A stretch of DNA of 64,000 nucleotides, from positions 11,904,001 to 11,968,000 of the forward strand of contig CM082586.2 in assembly GCA_040954595.2 (NCBI GenBank), in the 5' to 3' direction. Positions 15,541-27,800 of the stretch are shown in pieces. This DNA is from Balanoglossus misakiensis. Taxonomy: Eukaryota; Hemichordata. The notes under the pieces were generated by a model, which saw only the letters and a list, made by a program, of their open reading frames with translations, ran no database searches and had not been told where the DNA came from. Both the position numbers and the translations under genes were made by a program. Within the stretch, counting starts at the first letter, position 1. Every line of letters begins with the position of its first letter.

Positions 15541-18500
15541 AGTAAAACATATCCTATGTGACCATCCTTTGAATTCCATTTATGATGTAAGAAATTAAAT
15601 TATTTGCAATATTAATCTATCCTTTACAACATTCCAGCATAACTCTTTCCATATTTGTTTTCATTCTGTAACTGTTCAACTTAAATCTTGTAGAGAATTT
15701 GGTATTTCAACACAAATTCTTGAACCTATACATAATTCTTTTTAGTAAAACATATCCAGTTATGTGACCATTCTTTGAATTCCATTTATGATGTAAGTAA
15801 TTAAATTTTATGCAATATTAATCTATCCCTTACAACATTTCAGCATAACTCTTTCCATATTTGTTTTCATTCTGTGACTGTTCCACTTAAATCTTGTAGA
15901 GAATTCGTTACTCCAAAACAAAAGCTTGAAACTATACATATCCTGTTACGTGACCTTTCTTTGAATTCCATTTATGATGTAAGAAATTAAATTATTTGCA
16001 ATATTAATCTATTCCTTACAACATTCCGGCATAACTCTTTCCATATTTGTTTTCATTCTGTGACTGTTCCACTTAAATCTTGTAGAGAATTCGTTATTCC
16101 AAAACAAAGCCTTCAAACTATACATATTAAGTCTTTTTAGTAAAACATGGCCCGTTATGTGACCATTCTTTGAATTTCATTTATGATGTGAGAAATTAAA
16201 TTATTTGCAATATTAAACTATCCCTTACAACATTCGAGCATAACTATTTGAATATTTGTTTTCATTCTGTAACTGTTCAACTTAAATCTTGGAGAGAATT
16301 CGTTATTCCAAAACAAAGCCTTGAAACTATACATAAGTCTTTTTAGTAAAACATGGCCCGTTATGTGACCATTCTTTGAATTCCATTTATGATGTAAGAA
16401 ATTAAATTATTTGCAATATTAATCTATCCCTTACAACATTCCGACATAACTCTTTCCATATTTGTTTTCATTCTGTGACTGTTCCACTTAAATCTTGTAG
16501 AGAATTCGTTACTCCAAAACAAAGGCTTGAAACTATACATATCCTGTTACGTGACCTTTCTTTGAATTCCATTTATGATGTAAGAAATTAAATTATTTGC
16601 AATATTAATCTATTCCTTACAACATTCCAGCATAACTCTTTCCATATTTGTTTTCATTCTGTGACTGCTCTACTTAAATCTTGTAGAGTATTCGTTATTC
16701 CAAAACAAAGCCTTGAAACTATACATATCCTGTTACGTGACGTTTGTTTGAATTCCATTTATGATGTAAGAAATTAAATTATTTGCAATATTAATCTATT
16801 CCTTACAACATTCCGGCATAACTCTTTCCATATTTGTTTTCATTCTGTGACTGTTCCACTTAAATCTTGTAGAGAATTCGTTATTCCAAAACAAAGCCTT
16901 GAAACTATAACATAAGTCTTTTTAGTAAAACATATCCTGTTATGTGACCATTCTTTGAATTCCATTTATGATGTAAGAAATTAAATTATTTGCAATATTA
17001 ATCTATCCCTTACAACATTCCGGCATAACTCTTTCCATATTTGTTTTCAATCTGTAACTGTTCAACTTAAATCTTGTAGAGAATTTGGTATTTCAACACA
17101 AATTCTTGAACCTATACATAATTCTTTTTAGTAAAACATATCCAGTTATGTGACCATTCTTTGAATTCCATTTATGATGTAAGTAATTAAATTTTATGCA
17201 ATATTAATCTATCCCTTACAACATTTCAGCATAACTCTTTCCATATTTGTTTTCATTCTGTGACTGTTCCACTTAAATCTTGTAGAGAATTCGTTACTCC
17301 AAAACAAAAGCTTGAAACTATACATATCCTGTTACGTGACCTTTCTTTGAATTCCATTTATGATGTAAGAAATTAAATTATTTGCAATATTAATCTATTC
17401 CTTACAACATTCCGGCATAATTCTTTCCATATTTGTTTTCATTCTGTGACTGTTCCACTTAAATCTTGTAGATAATTCGTTATTCCAAAACAAAGCCTTG
17501 AAACTATAACATAAGTCTTTTAGTAAAACATATCCTGTTATGTGACCATTCTTTGAATTCATTTTATGATGTAAGAAATTAAATTATTTGCAATATTAAT
17601 CTATCCCTTACAACATTCCAGCATAACTCTTTCCATATTTGTTTTCATTCTGTGACTATTCCACTTAAATCTTGTAGAGAATTCGTTATTCCAAAACAAA
17701 GCCTTGAAACTATACATAAGTCTTTTTAGTAAAACATGGCCCGTTATGTGACCATTCTTTGAATTCCTTTTATGATGTAAGAAATTAAATTATTTGCAAT
17801 ATTAATCTATCCCTTACAACATTCCGACATAACTCTTTCCATATTTGTTTTCATTCTGTGACTGTTCCACTTAAATCTTGTAGAGAATTTGGTATTTCAA
17901 CACAAATTCTTGAACCTATACATAAGTCTTTTTAGTAAAACATATCCAGTTATGTGACCATTCTTTGAATTCCATTTATGATGTAAGAAATTAAATTTTA
18001 TGCAATATTATTCTATCCCTTACTACATTTCAGCATAACTCTTTCCATATTTGTTTTCATTCTGTGACTGTTCCACTTAAATCTTGTAGAGAATTTGGTA
18101 TTTCAACACAAATTCTTGAACCTATACATAAGTCTTTTTAGTAAAACATATCCAGTTATGTGACCATTCTTTGAATTCCATTTATGATGTAAGAAATTAA
18201 ATTTTATGCAATATTATTCTATCCCTTACAACATTCCAGCATAACTCTTTCCATATTTGTTTTCATTCTGTGACTGTTCCACTTAAATCTTGTAGAGAAT
18301 TCGTTATTCCAAAACAAAGCCTTGAAAATATACATATCCTGTTATGTGACCTTTCTTTGAATACCATTTATGATGTAAGAAATTACATTATTTGCAGTAT
18401 TAATCTATCCCTTACAACATTCCAGCAAAACTCTTTCCATATTTGTTTTCATTTTGTGACTGTTGCACTTAATTCTTGTAGTGAATTCGTTATTCCAAAA

Positions 18501-21500
18501 CAAAGCCTTGAAACTATACATATCCTGTTACGTGACCTTTCTTTGAATACCATTTATGATGTAACAAATTACATTATTTGCAATATTAATCTATCCCTTA
18601 CAACATCTCAGCATAACTCTTTCCATATTTGATTTCATATCCTGTTACGTGACCTTTCTTTGAATACCATTTATGATGTAAGAAATTACATTATTTGCAA
18701 TATTAATCTATCCCATACAACATTCCAGCATAACTCTTTCCATATTTGTTTTCATTCTGTGACTGTTCCACTTAAATCTTGTAGAGAATTCGTTATTCCA
18801 AAACAAAGCCTTGAAACTATAACTTAAGTCTTTTAGTAAAACATGGCCCGTTATGTGACCATTCTTTGAATTCATTTTATGATGTAAGAAATTAAATTAT
18901 TTGCAATATTAATCTATCCCTTACAACATTCCAGCATAACTCTTTCCATATTTGTTTTCATTCTGTGACTATTCCACTTAAATCTTGTAGAGAATTCGTT
19001 ATTCCAAAACAAAGCCTTGAAACTATACATATCCTGTTACGTGACCTGTCTTTGAATTCCATTTATGATGTAAGAAATTAAATTATTTGCAATATTAATC
19101 TATTCCTTACAACATTCCGGCATAACTCTTTCCATATTTGTTTTCATTCTGTGACTGTTCCACTTAAATCTTGTAGAGAATTCGTTATTCCAAAACAAAG
19201 CCTTGAAACTATACATATCGTGTTACGTGATGTTTTGTTTGAATTCCATTTATGATGTAAGAAATTAAATTATTTGCAATATTAATCTATCCCTTACAAC
19301 ATTCCGGCATAACTCTTTCCATATTTGTTTTCATTCTGTAACTGTTCAACTTAAATCTTGGAGAGAATTCGTTATTCCAAAACAAAGCCTTGAAACTATA
19401 CATAAGTCTTTTTAGTAAAACATGGCCCGTTATTTTACCATTCTTTGAATTTCATTTATGATGTGAGAAATTAAATTATTTGCAATATTAAACTATCCCT
19501 TACAACATTCCAGCATAACTATTTGAATATTTGTTTTCATTCTGTAACTGTTCAACTTAAATCTTGGAGAGAATTCGTTATTCCAAAACAAAGCCTTGAA
19601 ACTATACATAAGTCTTTTTAGTAAAACATGGCCCGTTATGTGAACATTCTTTGAATTCCATTTATGATGTAAGAAATTAAATTATTTGCAATATTAATCT
19701 ATCCCTTACAACATTCCGACATAACTCTTTCCATATTTGTTTTCATTCTGTGACTGTTCCACTTAAATCTTGTAGAGAATTTGGTATTTCAACACAAATT
19801 CTTGAACCTATACATAAGTCTTTTTAGTAAAACATATTCAGTTATGTGACCATTCTTTGAATTCCATTTATGATGTAAGAAATTAAATTTTATGCAATAT
19901 TATTCTATCCCTTACAACATTTCAGCATAACTCTTTCCATATTTGTTTTCATTCTGTGACTGTTCCACTTAAATCTTGTAGAGTATTCGTTATTCCAAAA
20001 CAAAGCCTTGAAACTATACATATCCTGTTACGTGACCTTTCTTTGAATTCCATTTATGATGTAAGAAATAAAATTATTTGCAATATTAATCTATTCCTTA
20101 CAACATTCCGGCATAACTCTTTCCATATTTGTTTTCATTCTGTGACTGTTCCACTTAAATCTTGTAGAGAATTCGTTATTCCAAAACAAAGCCTTGAAAC
20201 TATAACATAAGTCTTTTTAGTAAAACATATCCTATGTGACCATTCTTTGAATTCCATTTATGATGTAAGAAATTAAATTATTTGCAATATTAATCTATCC
20301 CTTACAACATTCCAGCATAACTCTTTCCATATTTGTTTTCATTCTGTAACTGTTCAACTTAAATCTTGTAGAGAATTTGGTATTTCAACACAAATTCTTG
20401 AACCTATACATAATTCTTTTTAGTAAAACATATCCAGTTATGTGACCATTCTTTGAATTCCATTTATGATGTAAGTAATTAAATTTTATGCAATATTAAT
20501 CTATCCCTTACAACATTTCAGCATAACTCTTTCCATATTTGTTTTCATTCTGTGACTGTTCCACTTAAATCTTGTAGAGAATTCGTTACTCCAAAACAAA
20601 AGCTTGAAACTATACATATCCTGTTACGTGACCTTTCTTTGAATTCCATTTATGATGTAAGAAATTAAATTATTTGCAATATTAATCTATTCCTTACAAC
20701 ATTCCGGCATAACTCTTTCCATATTTGTTTTCATTCTGTGACTGTTCCACTTAAATCTTGTAGAGAATTCGTTATTCCAAAACAAAGCCTTCAATCTATA
20801 CATATTAAGTCTTTTTAGTAAAACATGGCCCGTTATGTGACCATTCTTTGAATTTCATTTATGATGTGAGAAATTAAATTATTTGCAATATTAAACTATC
20901 CCTTACAACATTCGAGCATAACTATTTGAATATTTGTTTTCATTCTGTAACTGTTCAACTTAAATCTTGGAGAGAATTCGTTATTCCAAAACAAAGCCTT
21001 GAAACTATACATAAGTCTTTTTAGTAAAACATGGCCCGTTATGTGACCATTCTTTGAATTCCATTTATGATGTAAGAAATTAAATTATTTGCAATATTAA
21101 TCTATCCCTTACAACATTCCGACATAACTCTTTCAATATTTGTTTTCATTCTGTGACTGTTCCACTTAAATCTTGTACAGAATTTGGTATTTCAACACAA
21201 ATTCTTGAACCTATACATAAGTCTTTTTAGTAAAACATATCCAGGTATGTGACCATTCTTTGAATTCCATTTATTATGTAAGAAATTAAATTTTATGCAA
21301 TATTATTCTATCCCTTACAACATTTCAGCATAACTCTTTCCATATTTGTTTTCATTCTGTGACTGTTCCACTTAAATCTTGTAGAGAATTCGTTACTCCA
21401 AAACAAAGGCTTGAAACTATACATATCCTGTTACGTGACCTTTCTTTGAATTCCATTTATGATGTAAGAAATTAAATTATTTGCAATATTAATCTATTCC

Positions 21501-22340
21501 TTACAACATTCCAGCATAACTCTTTCCATATTTGTTTTCATTCTGTGACTGCTCTACTTAAATCTTGTAGAGTATTCGTTATTCCAAAACAAAGCCTTGA
21601 AACTATACATATCCTGTTACGTGACGTTTGTTTGAATTCCATTTATGATGTAAGAAATTAAATTATTTGCAATATTAATCTATTCCTTACAACATTCCGG
21701 CATAACTCTTTCCATATTTGTTTTCATTCTGTGACTGTTCCACTTAAATCTTGTAGAGAATTCGTTATTCCAAAACAAAGCCTTGAAACTATAACATAAG
21801 TCTTTTTAGTAAAACATATCCTGTTATGTGACCATTCTTTGAATTCCATTTATGATGTAAGAAATTAAATTATTTGCAATATTAATCTATCCCTTACAAC
21901 ATTCCGGCATAACTCTTTCCATATTTGTTTTCATTCTGTAACTGTTCAACTTAAATCTTGTAGAGAATTTGGTATTTCAACACAAATTCTTGAACCTATA
22001 CATAATTCTTTTTAGTAAAACATATCCAGTTATGTGACCATTCTTTGAATTCCATTTATGATGTAAGTAATTAAATTTTATGCAATATTAATCTATCCCT
22101 TACAACATTTCAGCATAACTCTTTCCATATTTGTTTTCATTCTGTGACTGTTCCACTTAAATCTTGTAGAGAATTCGTTACTCCAAAACAAAAGCTTGAA
22201 ACTATACATATCCTGTTACGTGACCTTTCTTTGAATTCCATTTATGATGTAAGAAATTAAATTATTTGCAATATTAATCTATTCCTTACAACATTCCGGC
22301 ATAATTCTTTCCATATTTGTTTTCATTCTGTGACTGTTCC
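15541..22340. repeat. Satellite subdomain with a large internal duplication
   Basis: The block starting with a shortened monomer (TCCTATGTGACC, a 4-bp deletion variant) at 15551 reappears at 20229, offset 4678 bp. The GCTCTACTTAAATC marker at 16667 reappears at 21551, offset 4884 bp. The offsets differ by 206 bp, one long monomer, present only in the right copy. Monomers with the GGTATTTCAACACAAATTC variant cluster here, and the LTR element landed in one of them. Confidence 0.7.
18270..18770. repeat. Satellite patch of the TTACATT/GAATACC subtype
   Basis: A few monomers here match the right-hand block (30784-31290 and 32240-32740) much better than their neighbours. They share a truncated unit where TTGATTTCATATCC replaces most of a monomer. 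The patch is an older or transferred copy of the right-hand subfamily within the left block. Confidence 0.75.
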
Positions 22341-22624
22341 ACTTAAATCTTGTAGAGAATTCGTTATTCCAAAACAAAGCCTTGAAACTATAACATAAGT
22401 CTTTTTAGTAAAACATATCCTGTTATGTGACCATTCTTTGAATTCCATTTATGATGTAAGAAATTAAATTATTTGCAATATTAATCTATCCCTTACAACA
22501 TTCCGACATAACTCTTTCCATATTTGTTTTCATTCTGTGACTGTTCCACTTAAATCTTGTAGAGAATTTGGTATTTCAACACAAATTCTTGAACCTATAC
22601 ATAAGTCTTTTTAGTAAAACATAT

Positions 22625-23215
22625 TGTGATGGAAATTCTACATGTTGTCATTCTCATTTACCTGACGTTATTACCAGTGCCATAGATTGTTCTGCCTTCG
22701 TATACAGATAACTGGTGGCGTTCTTTATAACGCGAGTTTATGCATGCTTGTTCAGAAAAGAGTACTTCAATTCGATTGTTCTAGTGTTGTGTTCGTTTGA
22801 CCAAATACAGTTTGTTGCCTTTCCCTATAAAATGACAGGGACACGCCTTCCCGTCGACTTTCGGCCAATGGCAGTGGGAGGCTCATGTCACCTGACCTGT
22901 CAAGGGATGCGTCGTTTTCACTCGTGCTTAGGAGAAGTGGTGAGATTGGAGCTGTAACCTGCTGAGGTCGGACGTTTTTGTCGACCGTCTTAGTAATACA
23001 TTGAGTTTCTTTTATTGCTGCTATTTGTGTTGTGCGTTATTACTTCGCCCTTTCTGGGAGACCCATTGTATCAAGGTTGAGCTGGGCCCGCGATTGGCGT
23101 ACGCTACCGAGACAACTATTTTGGTGTGTGGACCTCACCAGTCTATCCGCGTGGATTCGAACCGTGACGGGCGTTTGTTGCGGACCCGCGTAGCTAGAAA
23201 TATAATTCCGCGACA
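22625..23215 (+). repeat. 5' LTR
   Basis: 591 bp, TGTGATGG...CCGCGACA. It matches the 3' LTR except for three substitutions seen by eye, two within the first 40 bp and one near 22967. It carries a TATA box and lies directly after the satellite target site ATAT. Two short open frames inside it recur in the 3' LTR and are judged fortuitous. Confidence 0.96.
22826..22832 (+). promoter_or_regulatory. TATA box in the 5' LTR
   Basis: TATAAAA in the context CCCTATAAAATG, about 200 bp into the LTR. It is the likely core promoter of the element's RNA; the identical motif occurs at 29652-29658 in the 3' LTR. Assignment is by motif and position only. Confidence 0.6.
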
Positions 23216-23220
23216 TTGGT

Positions 23221-23239
23221 TGGCAGCGGTCGGATTCGA
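23221..23239 (+). promoter_or_regulatory. Primer binding site (tRNA 3' end complement)
   Basis: The 19 bases starting TGGCAGCGGTCGG, when reverse-complemented, read like a tRNA 3' end: TCGAATCC (T-arm), seven acceptor-stem bases, a discriminator G and CCA. It begins 5 bp after the LTR (spacer TTGGT). It would prime minus-strand cDNA synthesis. The tRNA isoacceptor was not identified. Confidence 0.75.
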
Positions 23240-23438
23240 CTTGGTGGTGGTTTACAGTCATTTTGACGGATCAAAATAAGGTTGGTACTGGCCCGTGTAT
23301 TTTGTGTGTGAGAACCGAGTCAGGAATAAAGACGTTGTTGCGACTGTCGCTATCGCTGTTGAAATTTAGCGAGGGAATATTCGGATCGAACGGCCGGGGT
23401 TATTTTTGTCTTCTTGGTGTCGGTTCCTGGTTGGTTCG
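23240..23438 (+). other. Retrotransposon 5' leader
   Basis: Untranslated region between the primer binding site and the gag ATG. It should contain packaging signals by analogy with other LTR elements, but none can be pointed to. It contains an AATAAA at about 23325 whose role is unknown. Confidence 0.5.
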
Positions 23439-24890
23439 ATGGCTAGTAAGGAGGGTTTAGATAGTGAGGTCGTATTCAACATCGACTCGGGTATCGCAAC
23501 TGGTACACGCGAGCAGGCCAGCAGTACACCACTGTCGAGTGGTGATAGGAGAGATTTGAATGCTTGGAAAGATGCGTTATGTGAGGAACAAGGGAGACTT
23601 GAGAAGGAAAATGTTGAATTGCAAAAGGCATGGGAATCTTTTCATTTAGCAGAATCGAGTACAAAGAAGGATTCTGATGTGTCTAGAAAAAGGCGGGAAG
23701 AATCGCCAGCGCGCGAGAAATTGTTTTTGCAACAATTCGAAACACCTGCAGTTTCCGTTGCTAAGGAAGAATGTTGCGTTGGTATGGAAATAACCCCTGA
23801 CCCCCAAAAGGGAGTCATTCATGCCAGCCAGCGCCACGTGGACAACAGTCCACGTTCTTATAGTTCTATGGAAGTCAACACTTCTCGTTCTCCAGTAGGC
23901 CTATCTGACGAATACGCGGGCAAATGTAGACGCGCGGCTTCTAACAAAACGAGTGAAATGTTTCCCGATCTTCCAGCGGAAACAGTACACACTAGAACGA
24001 GGGCATGGGTAGATGAACAAACCCTGCCTTCAAAGCATGGTGCTTATCGCTCTAGACTTATACCTGAACGGTATTCTGGCGATGTTTCTTGGGATATATA
24101 TAAGATTCACTTTACCATATACTGCGATATGCATAAATTGAATGAGAGAGAGCGCAAAGAGTATTTGCTTGCAATGTTAACAGGTCCTGCGCTGCAACTT
24201 CTGAATTATGTGGATATTCAGCAGTTGACCTACCAACAACTGTGTGAGCGGCTTGCTGCACGTTTTGGGTCAATCGGAAAAAGAGATATCTGTCGACTGC
24301 GTCTGAAACAGCGGCAGCGTAACGAAGGCGAGAGTTTACAAAGTTTGGCTCAAGATATAAGAGAGCTTGTAGCTGTTGCATATCCAGAGACAAAAGGCGA
24401 CATGTTTGAACAACTTTGTATAGATGCATACTTCAATGCGGTTGACGTACCAGAAGTATGTAGAAAGATAAATGAAGCAGCCCGAAAACAAGGGTGCACA
24501 TTCGATGATGTTATCAGAGAAAGTATCCATGAAGAAAATTATTTGATGTTATCCGGATCGTTGCCGAACACCAATACTAGAAAGCGTGCTGGTGTCAAGG
24601 CTGTGGGGGAACATGAGGGTGCCACCAGTGTGTTGTCTGAGATGACAGCAGCAATGGCTAAAATACAACAAAATATGGAAATGTTGAAAGGGGAGATTTC
24701 AGCCCTTAAGGTCAATAAATCTACTGAAGGTCAAAGTTCAACGGGTAGTAAGAAGGGAAATCCTACACCCAGGGTGTGCTACCAGTGTGGTCAGCCAGGG
24801 CATATTCGCAGGTACTGCCCATTGTTGAAACCCCAATATCCGTTAAACTTGGGTGGACTGGGCGTACAGCCCAACCCCCAGTCCCAATAA
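23439..24890 (+). CDS. gag: Gag protein of Ty3/gypsy-type element
   Basis: 483-residue structural protein that should form the virus-like particle binding element RNA in the cytoplasm. The first ATG is at 23439 (context TCGATGG); the frame is open 33 bp further upstream, but only from a TTG codon. Residues about 35-75 are charged and heptad-like (possible coiled coil). Residues about 205-375 resemble the Retrotrans_gag capsid domain, including a YLLAMLTGPAL segment. A CCHC zinc knuckle CYQCGQPGHIRRYC (C-X2-C-X4-H-X4-C) lies at residues 447-460, typical of nucleocapsid RNA binding. Its last 115 bp overlap pol, which is in the -1 frame. No disruption is seen. Confidence 0.93.
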   Translation: MASKEGLDSEVVFNIDSGIATGTREQASSTPLSSGDRRDLNAWKDALCEEQGRLEKENVELQKAWESFHLAESSTKKDSDVSRKRREESPAREKLFLQQFETPAVSVAKEECCVGMEITPDPQKGVIHASQRHVDNSPRSYSSMEVNTSRSPVGLSDEYAGKCRRAASNKTSEMFPDLPAETVHTRTRAWVDEQTLPSKHGAYRSRLIPERYSGDVSWDIYKIHFTIYCDMHKLNERERKEYLLAMLTGPALQLLNYVDIQQLTYQQLCERLAARFGSIGKRDICRLRLKQRQRNEGESLQSLAQDIRELVAVAYPETKGDMFEQLCIDAYFNAVDVPEVCRKINEAARKQGCTFDDVIRESIHEENYLMLSGSLPNTNTRKRAGVKAVGEHEGATSVLSEMTAAMAKIQQNMEMLKGEISALKVNKSTEGQSSTGSKKGNPTPRVCYQCGQPGHIRRYCPLLKPQYPLNLGGLGVQPNPQSQ

Positions 24891-27800
24891 ATAAGGACAT
24901 TAGCGATCAGGCCAGATATGGCGCTAATGGTTTAAAGGGCTCAGTGACTACTAATACTAAAGATACAAAATCATTGAACAACATTACCGTCGATCATAAT
25001 TTGAGTCATTCATCTTGGTGTGGTAAAACTAGATTGTTCACTGACATTGCCATTCAGGGTATACCGGGTCGTATTCAGATTGACACAGGTGCTACTGACA
25101 CTTTCCTGGCAGAGCACTGGTATTCAAAAATTCCAATGGATGAGCGACCTCCGCTATATCATCTCAAGGAGGCTGTCAGTGCTTTTGGTAATAATAAACA
25201 AGAAGTTCTTGGGTTTTGTTATTTAGACGTGACCTTAAAGGGAACACATGCTAGGGTACCTGTCTATGTGGTTGAGTTGGAACCATGGGACCTAGGTGTT
25301 CTTGGTCTTTCAGCAATTGGCCCATTAAATGTAAAGATTGACGCCTGTGCTGGGGTATTACACGTTAATGGGGAAATCATTACATGTCATGACAAACCTA
25401 TCACGCCAAGGGGGACCAAGCCTTATGTTACTCGACTGAGGGTTGATAGAGATGTTGTTATCCCTGCATGTAGCGAGACCATGGTATTTTGTAGAAAGGC
25501 AAAATTACCTGTAGACGGGCAGCTGGGCTTCATGGAAGGGCACCCTCGAGTGGCTAGTGTTAAACGGTTGACGAGGGCCCGAGTCTGCACCGAGGATTCA
25601 GGTGATTTCACTGCCATGGTCTTGCCCACCACATCAGTCAAGGGGTTTACTGATGGTGTGGGTGTATGCCATGCCGTAGTAAACCCATGGGATTCAAGAA
25701 TCCCCTTGAGAGTTCTTAATGTTAACGAAACTGATCATCATGTAAAAGCTGGGACTGTACTGGCATTACTTAGGGTTGAGCATGGGGAAATAGAGCCATT
25801 TGATTTATCTCCGAGTGATTCTAAGGGGACTGGAGCGATATCCATAAAAACTATGGATGGAAACACTACATGTGATACTGTGATACCTGACCATCTTTCT
25901 GATTTGTATGAAAAAAGTAGTAGACTCTTAGATGAAAAACAGAAACAAGAATTGGCTGATTTACTGGTTAAGTCAGCCGATGTCTTTAGTCGGAATGATA
26001 GGGACATAGGTAGGTCGGATATTATTAAACATAAGGTGGTGCTCGATGGCAATCCCGTCAGACAACGACCATATCGTACGCCTATCTGGAAACAGGAAGA
26101 AGTGGACAGACAGGTGAAAGATTTACTAGATAGGGGTTTGATTGAAGAGTCCACAAGTCCGTGGGCTTCTCCAGTAGTCCTGGTTAAAAAGAAGGACGGG
26201 TCCCAACGTCTGGGTGTAGACTATAGAAAATTGAATGCGCTGACAGTGAAAGACAGTTTTCCACTTCCCAGAATCGATGATGCCCTTGAGTCCTTACATG
26301 GGGCAGAGTGGTTTTCCACCCTTGATTTGCAATCTGGGTACTGGCAAATTGAATTAGACCCAGATTCACAACCGTACACAGCGTTCTGCACTAAGACAGG
26401 CTTATATCAGTGGAAAGTCCTCCCGTTTGGACTAACTAATGCACCCAGTACTTTTGAAAGGATCATGGAGCGGTGTTTTAGTGGATTATCATGGAAAATC
26501 CTTTTATTGTATTTGGATGATGTTATTGTCTTCGCAAAGTCATTTGAGGACGAACTAGCGCGACTCAAAATGGTATTCGATCGCTTACGACAGGCTGGGC
26601 TTAAGTTGAAGCCAAATAAATGTGTGTTGTTTGCTACCACTGTCGAGTTTTTGGGACATAACGTCTCAGCGGGAGGTGTTGCAACTGACTCGGGGAAGGT
26701 TGAGATTATTGAGAAATGGCCAACACCGGGGTCAGTGACAGAAGTACGTGCTTTTCTTGGCCTTGTTTCGTACTACAGACGATTTGTGAAAAATTTCGCC
26801 GAAATGGCAAGGCCTTTACATGACCTCACAAAGAAAAATGTTGTATTTGTATGGTCTGAAAAGTGCCAGGAAGCATTTGATGAATTGAAGCATGCTTTGA
26901 CAGTGGCCCCTGTGTTGGCATTTCCGTCTGCAAATGACACTTTTATATTGGATACGGATGCCAGTGGCACTGGCATCGGGGCTGTTTTAGCACAGGTGCA
27001 AGATGGCGTGGAACGCCCCATCAGTTACGGTGGTAGAGTGTTGTCAAGTGCAGAGCGCAAGTATTGTGTAACTAGAAAGGAGTTGCTTGTGGTGGTGAAT
27101 TTTGTGAAGTATTATCGACACTACTTGCTTGGTCGTAAGTTTATTTTGCGTACGGATCATGCATCCTTGACTTGGCTGATGCGTTTCAAGAACCCAGAAG
27201 GGCAATTAGCCCATTGGTTGGAGCTATTACAACAGTTTGATTTTACTATTGTGCACAGACCAGGGTTACGCCATGCAAATGCAGATGCCCTGAGTCGGTT
27301 GCCGGCTTATGATTGTAAACAGTGTGGGCAGATGCATGCTAGTACTGAGGCTCCCACCTGTCAGACAAAGACACAGGAAGAGTCTAGCCATGGCTGTTTT
27401 ACGTTAAATCCGTCGGATAATGAATTCGGCCAAGTGAAGGAATTGCAAACAGGGTCCGTGATAAATCAGTATGGCAGGTCTGGTGTGGCCGCCAGATCTG
27501 CTGAGATTGAGACGGAGAGTATCTGTGAGGGGAACGGACAGGGTGATCCAGGGGTACTTGTCTCGAAACCAGTATGGTCAAATGAAGAACTTCGGGAAAA
27601 GCAATGCCGGGTTGCCGGTATGAAACTTTTGATTTGTGCTGTAGAGAATAAGGAAGCCAGGCCTAAGTGGGAGGATGTTTCTACCTTCTCTCCGGAGGTC
27701 AAAAATTGTTGGGCTTCATTCGACCATTTGCGTGTTGTAAATGGAGTATTATACAGGCTATTTGAGTCTGCCGATGGTTTACGTGTCCGGTGGCAATTGT

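Larger units (their letters stand above)
1..22624. repeat. Satellite array, left block (186/206-bp monomers)
   Basis: Head-to-tail tandem repeat filling the first third of the window and cut by its left edge; at roughly 196 bp average it holds about 115 monomers. Two length classes alternate: a short 186-bp unit and a long 206-bp unit that adds a 20-bp box (AAGTCTTTTTAGTAAAACAT) between copies of ACAT. Most monomers carry two GAATTC sites, 62 bp apart in short units; variants lose one (GAATACC, AGTATTC, GAATTTGG). All monomers lie in the same orientation. Diagnostic variants recur at fixed distances, showing higher-order repeats. Short open frames inside it follow from the repeat and are not genes. 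No CENP-B-box-like CGGG motif was seen. Confidence 0.97.

Noticed and set aside
1-22624. CENP-B box or CRISPR-like interpretation of the array
   Set aside because: Repeats are contiguous with no unique spacers, so not CRISPR; no motif with the required TTCG and CGGG parts was seen.
23145-23165. tRNA-like TGGATTCGAACC in the LTR
   Set aside because: Only a T-arm-like string; no other tRNA arms can be drawn around it.
22715-23279. Small frames in the LTR as accessory genes
   Set aside because: They lie in the LTR and leader, start partly from non-ATG codons, and have no domain; the copy in the 3' LTR is there because the LTR is repeated.
23406-23438. Upstream start for gag at 23406
   Set aside because: That codon is TTG; the first ATG in frame is 23439, in better context.
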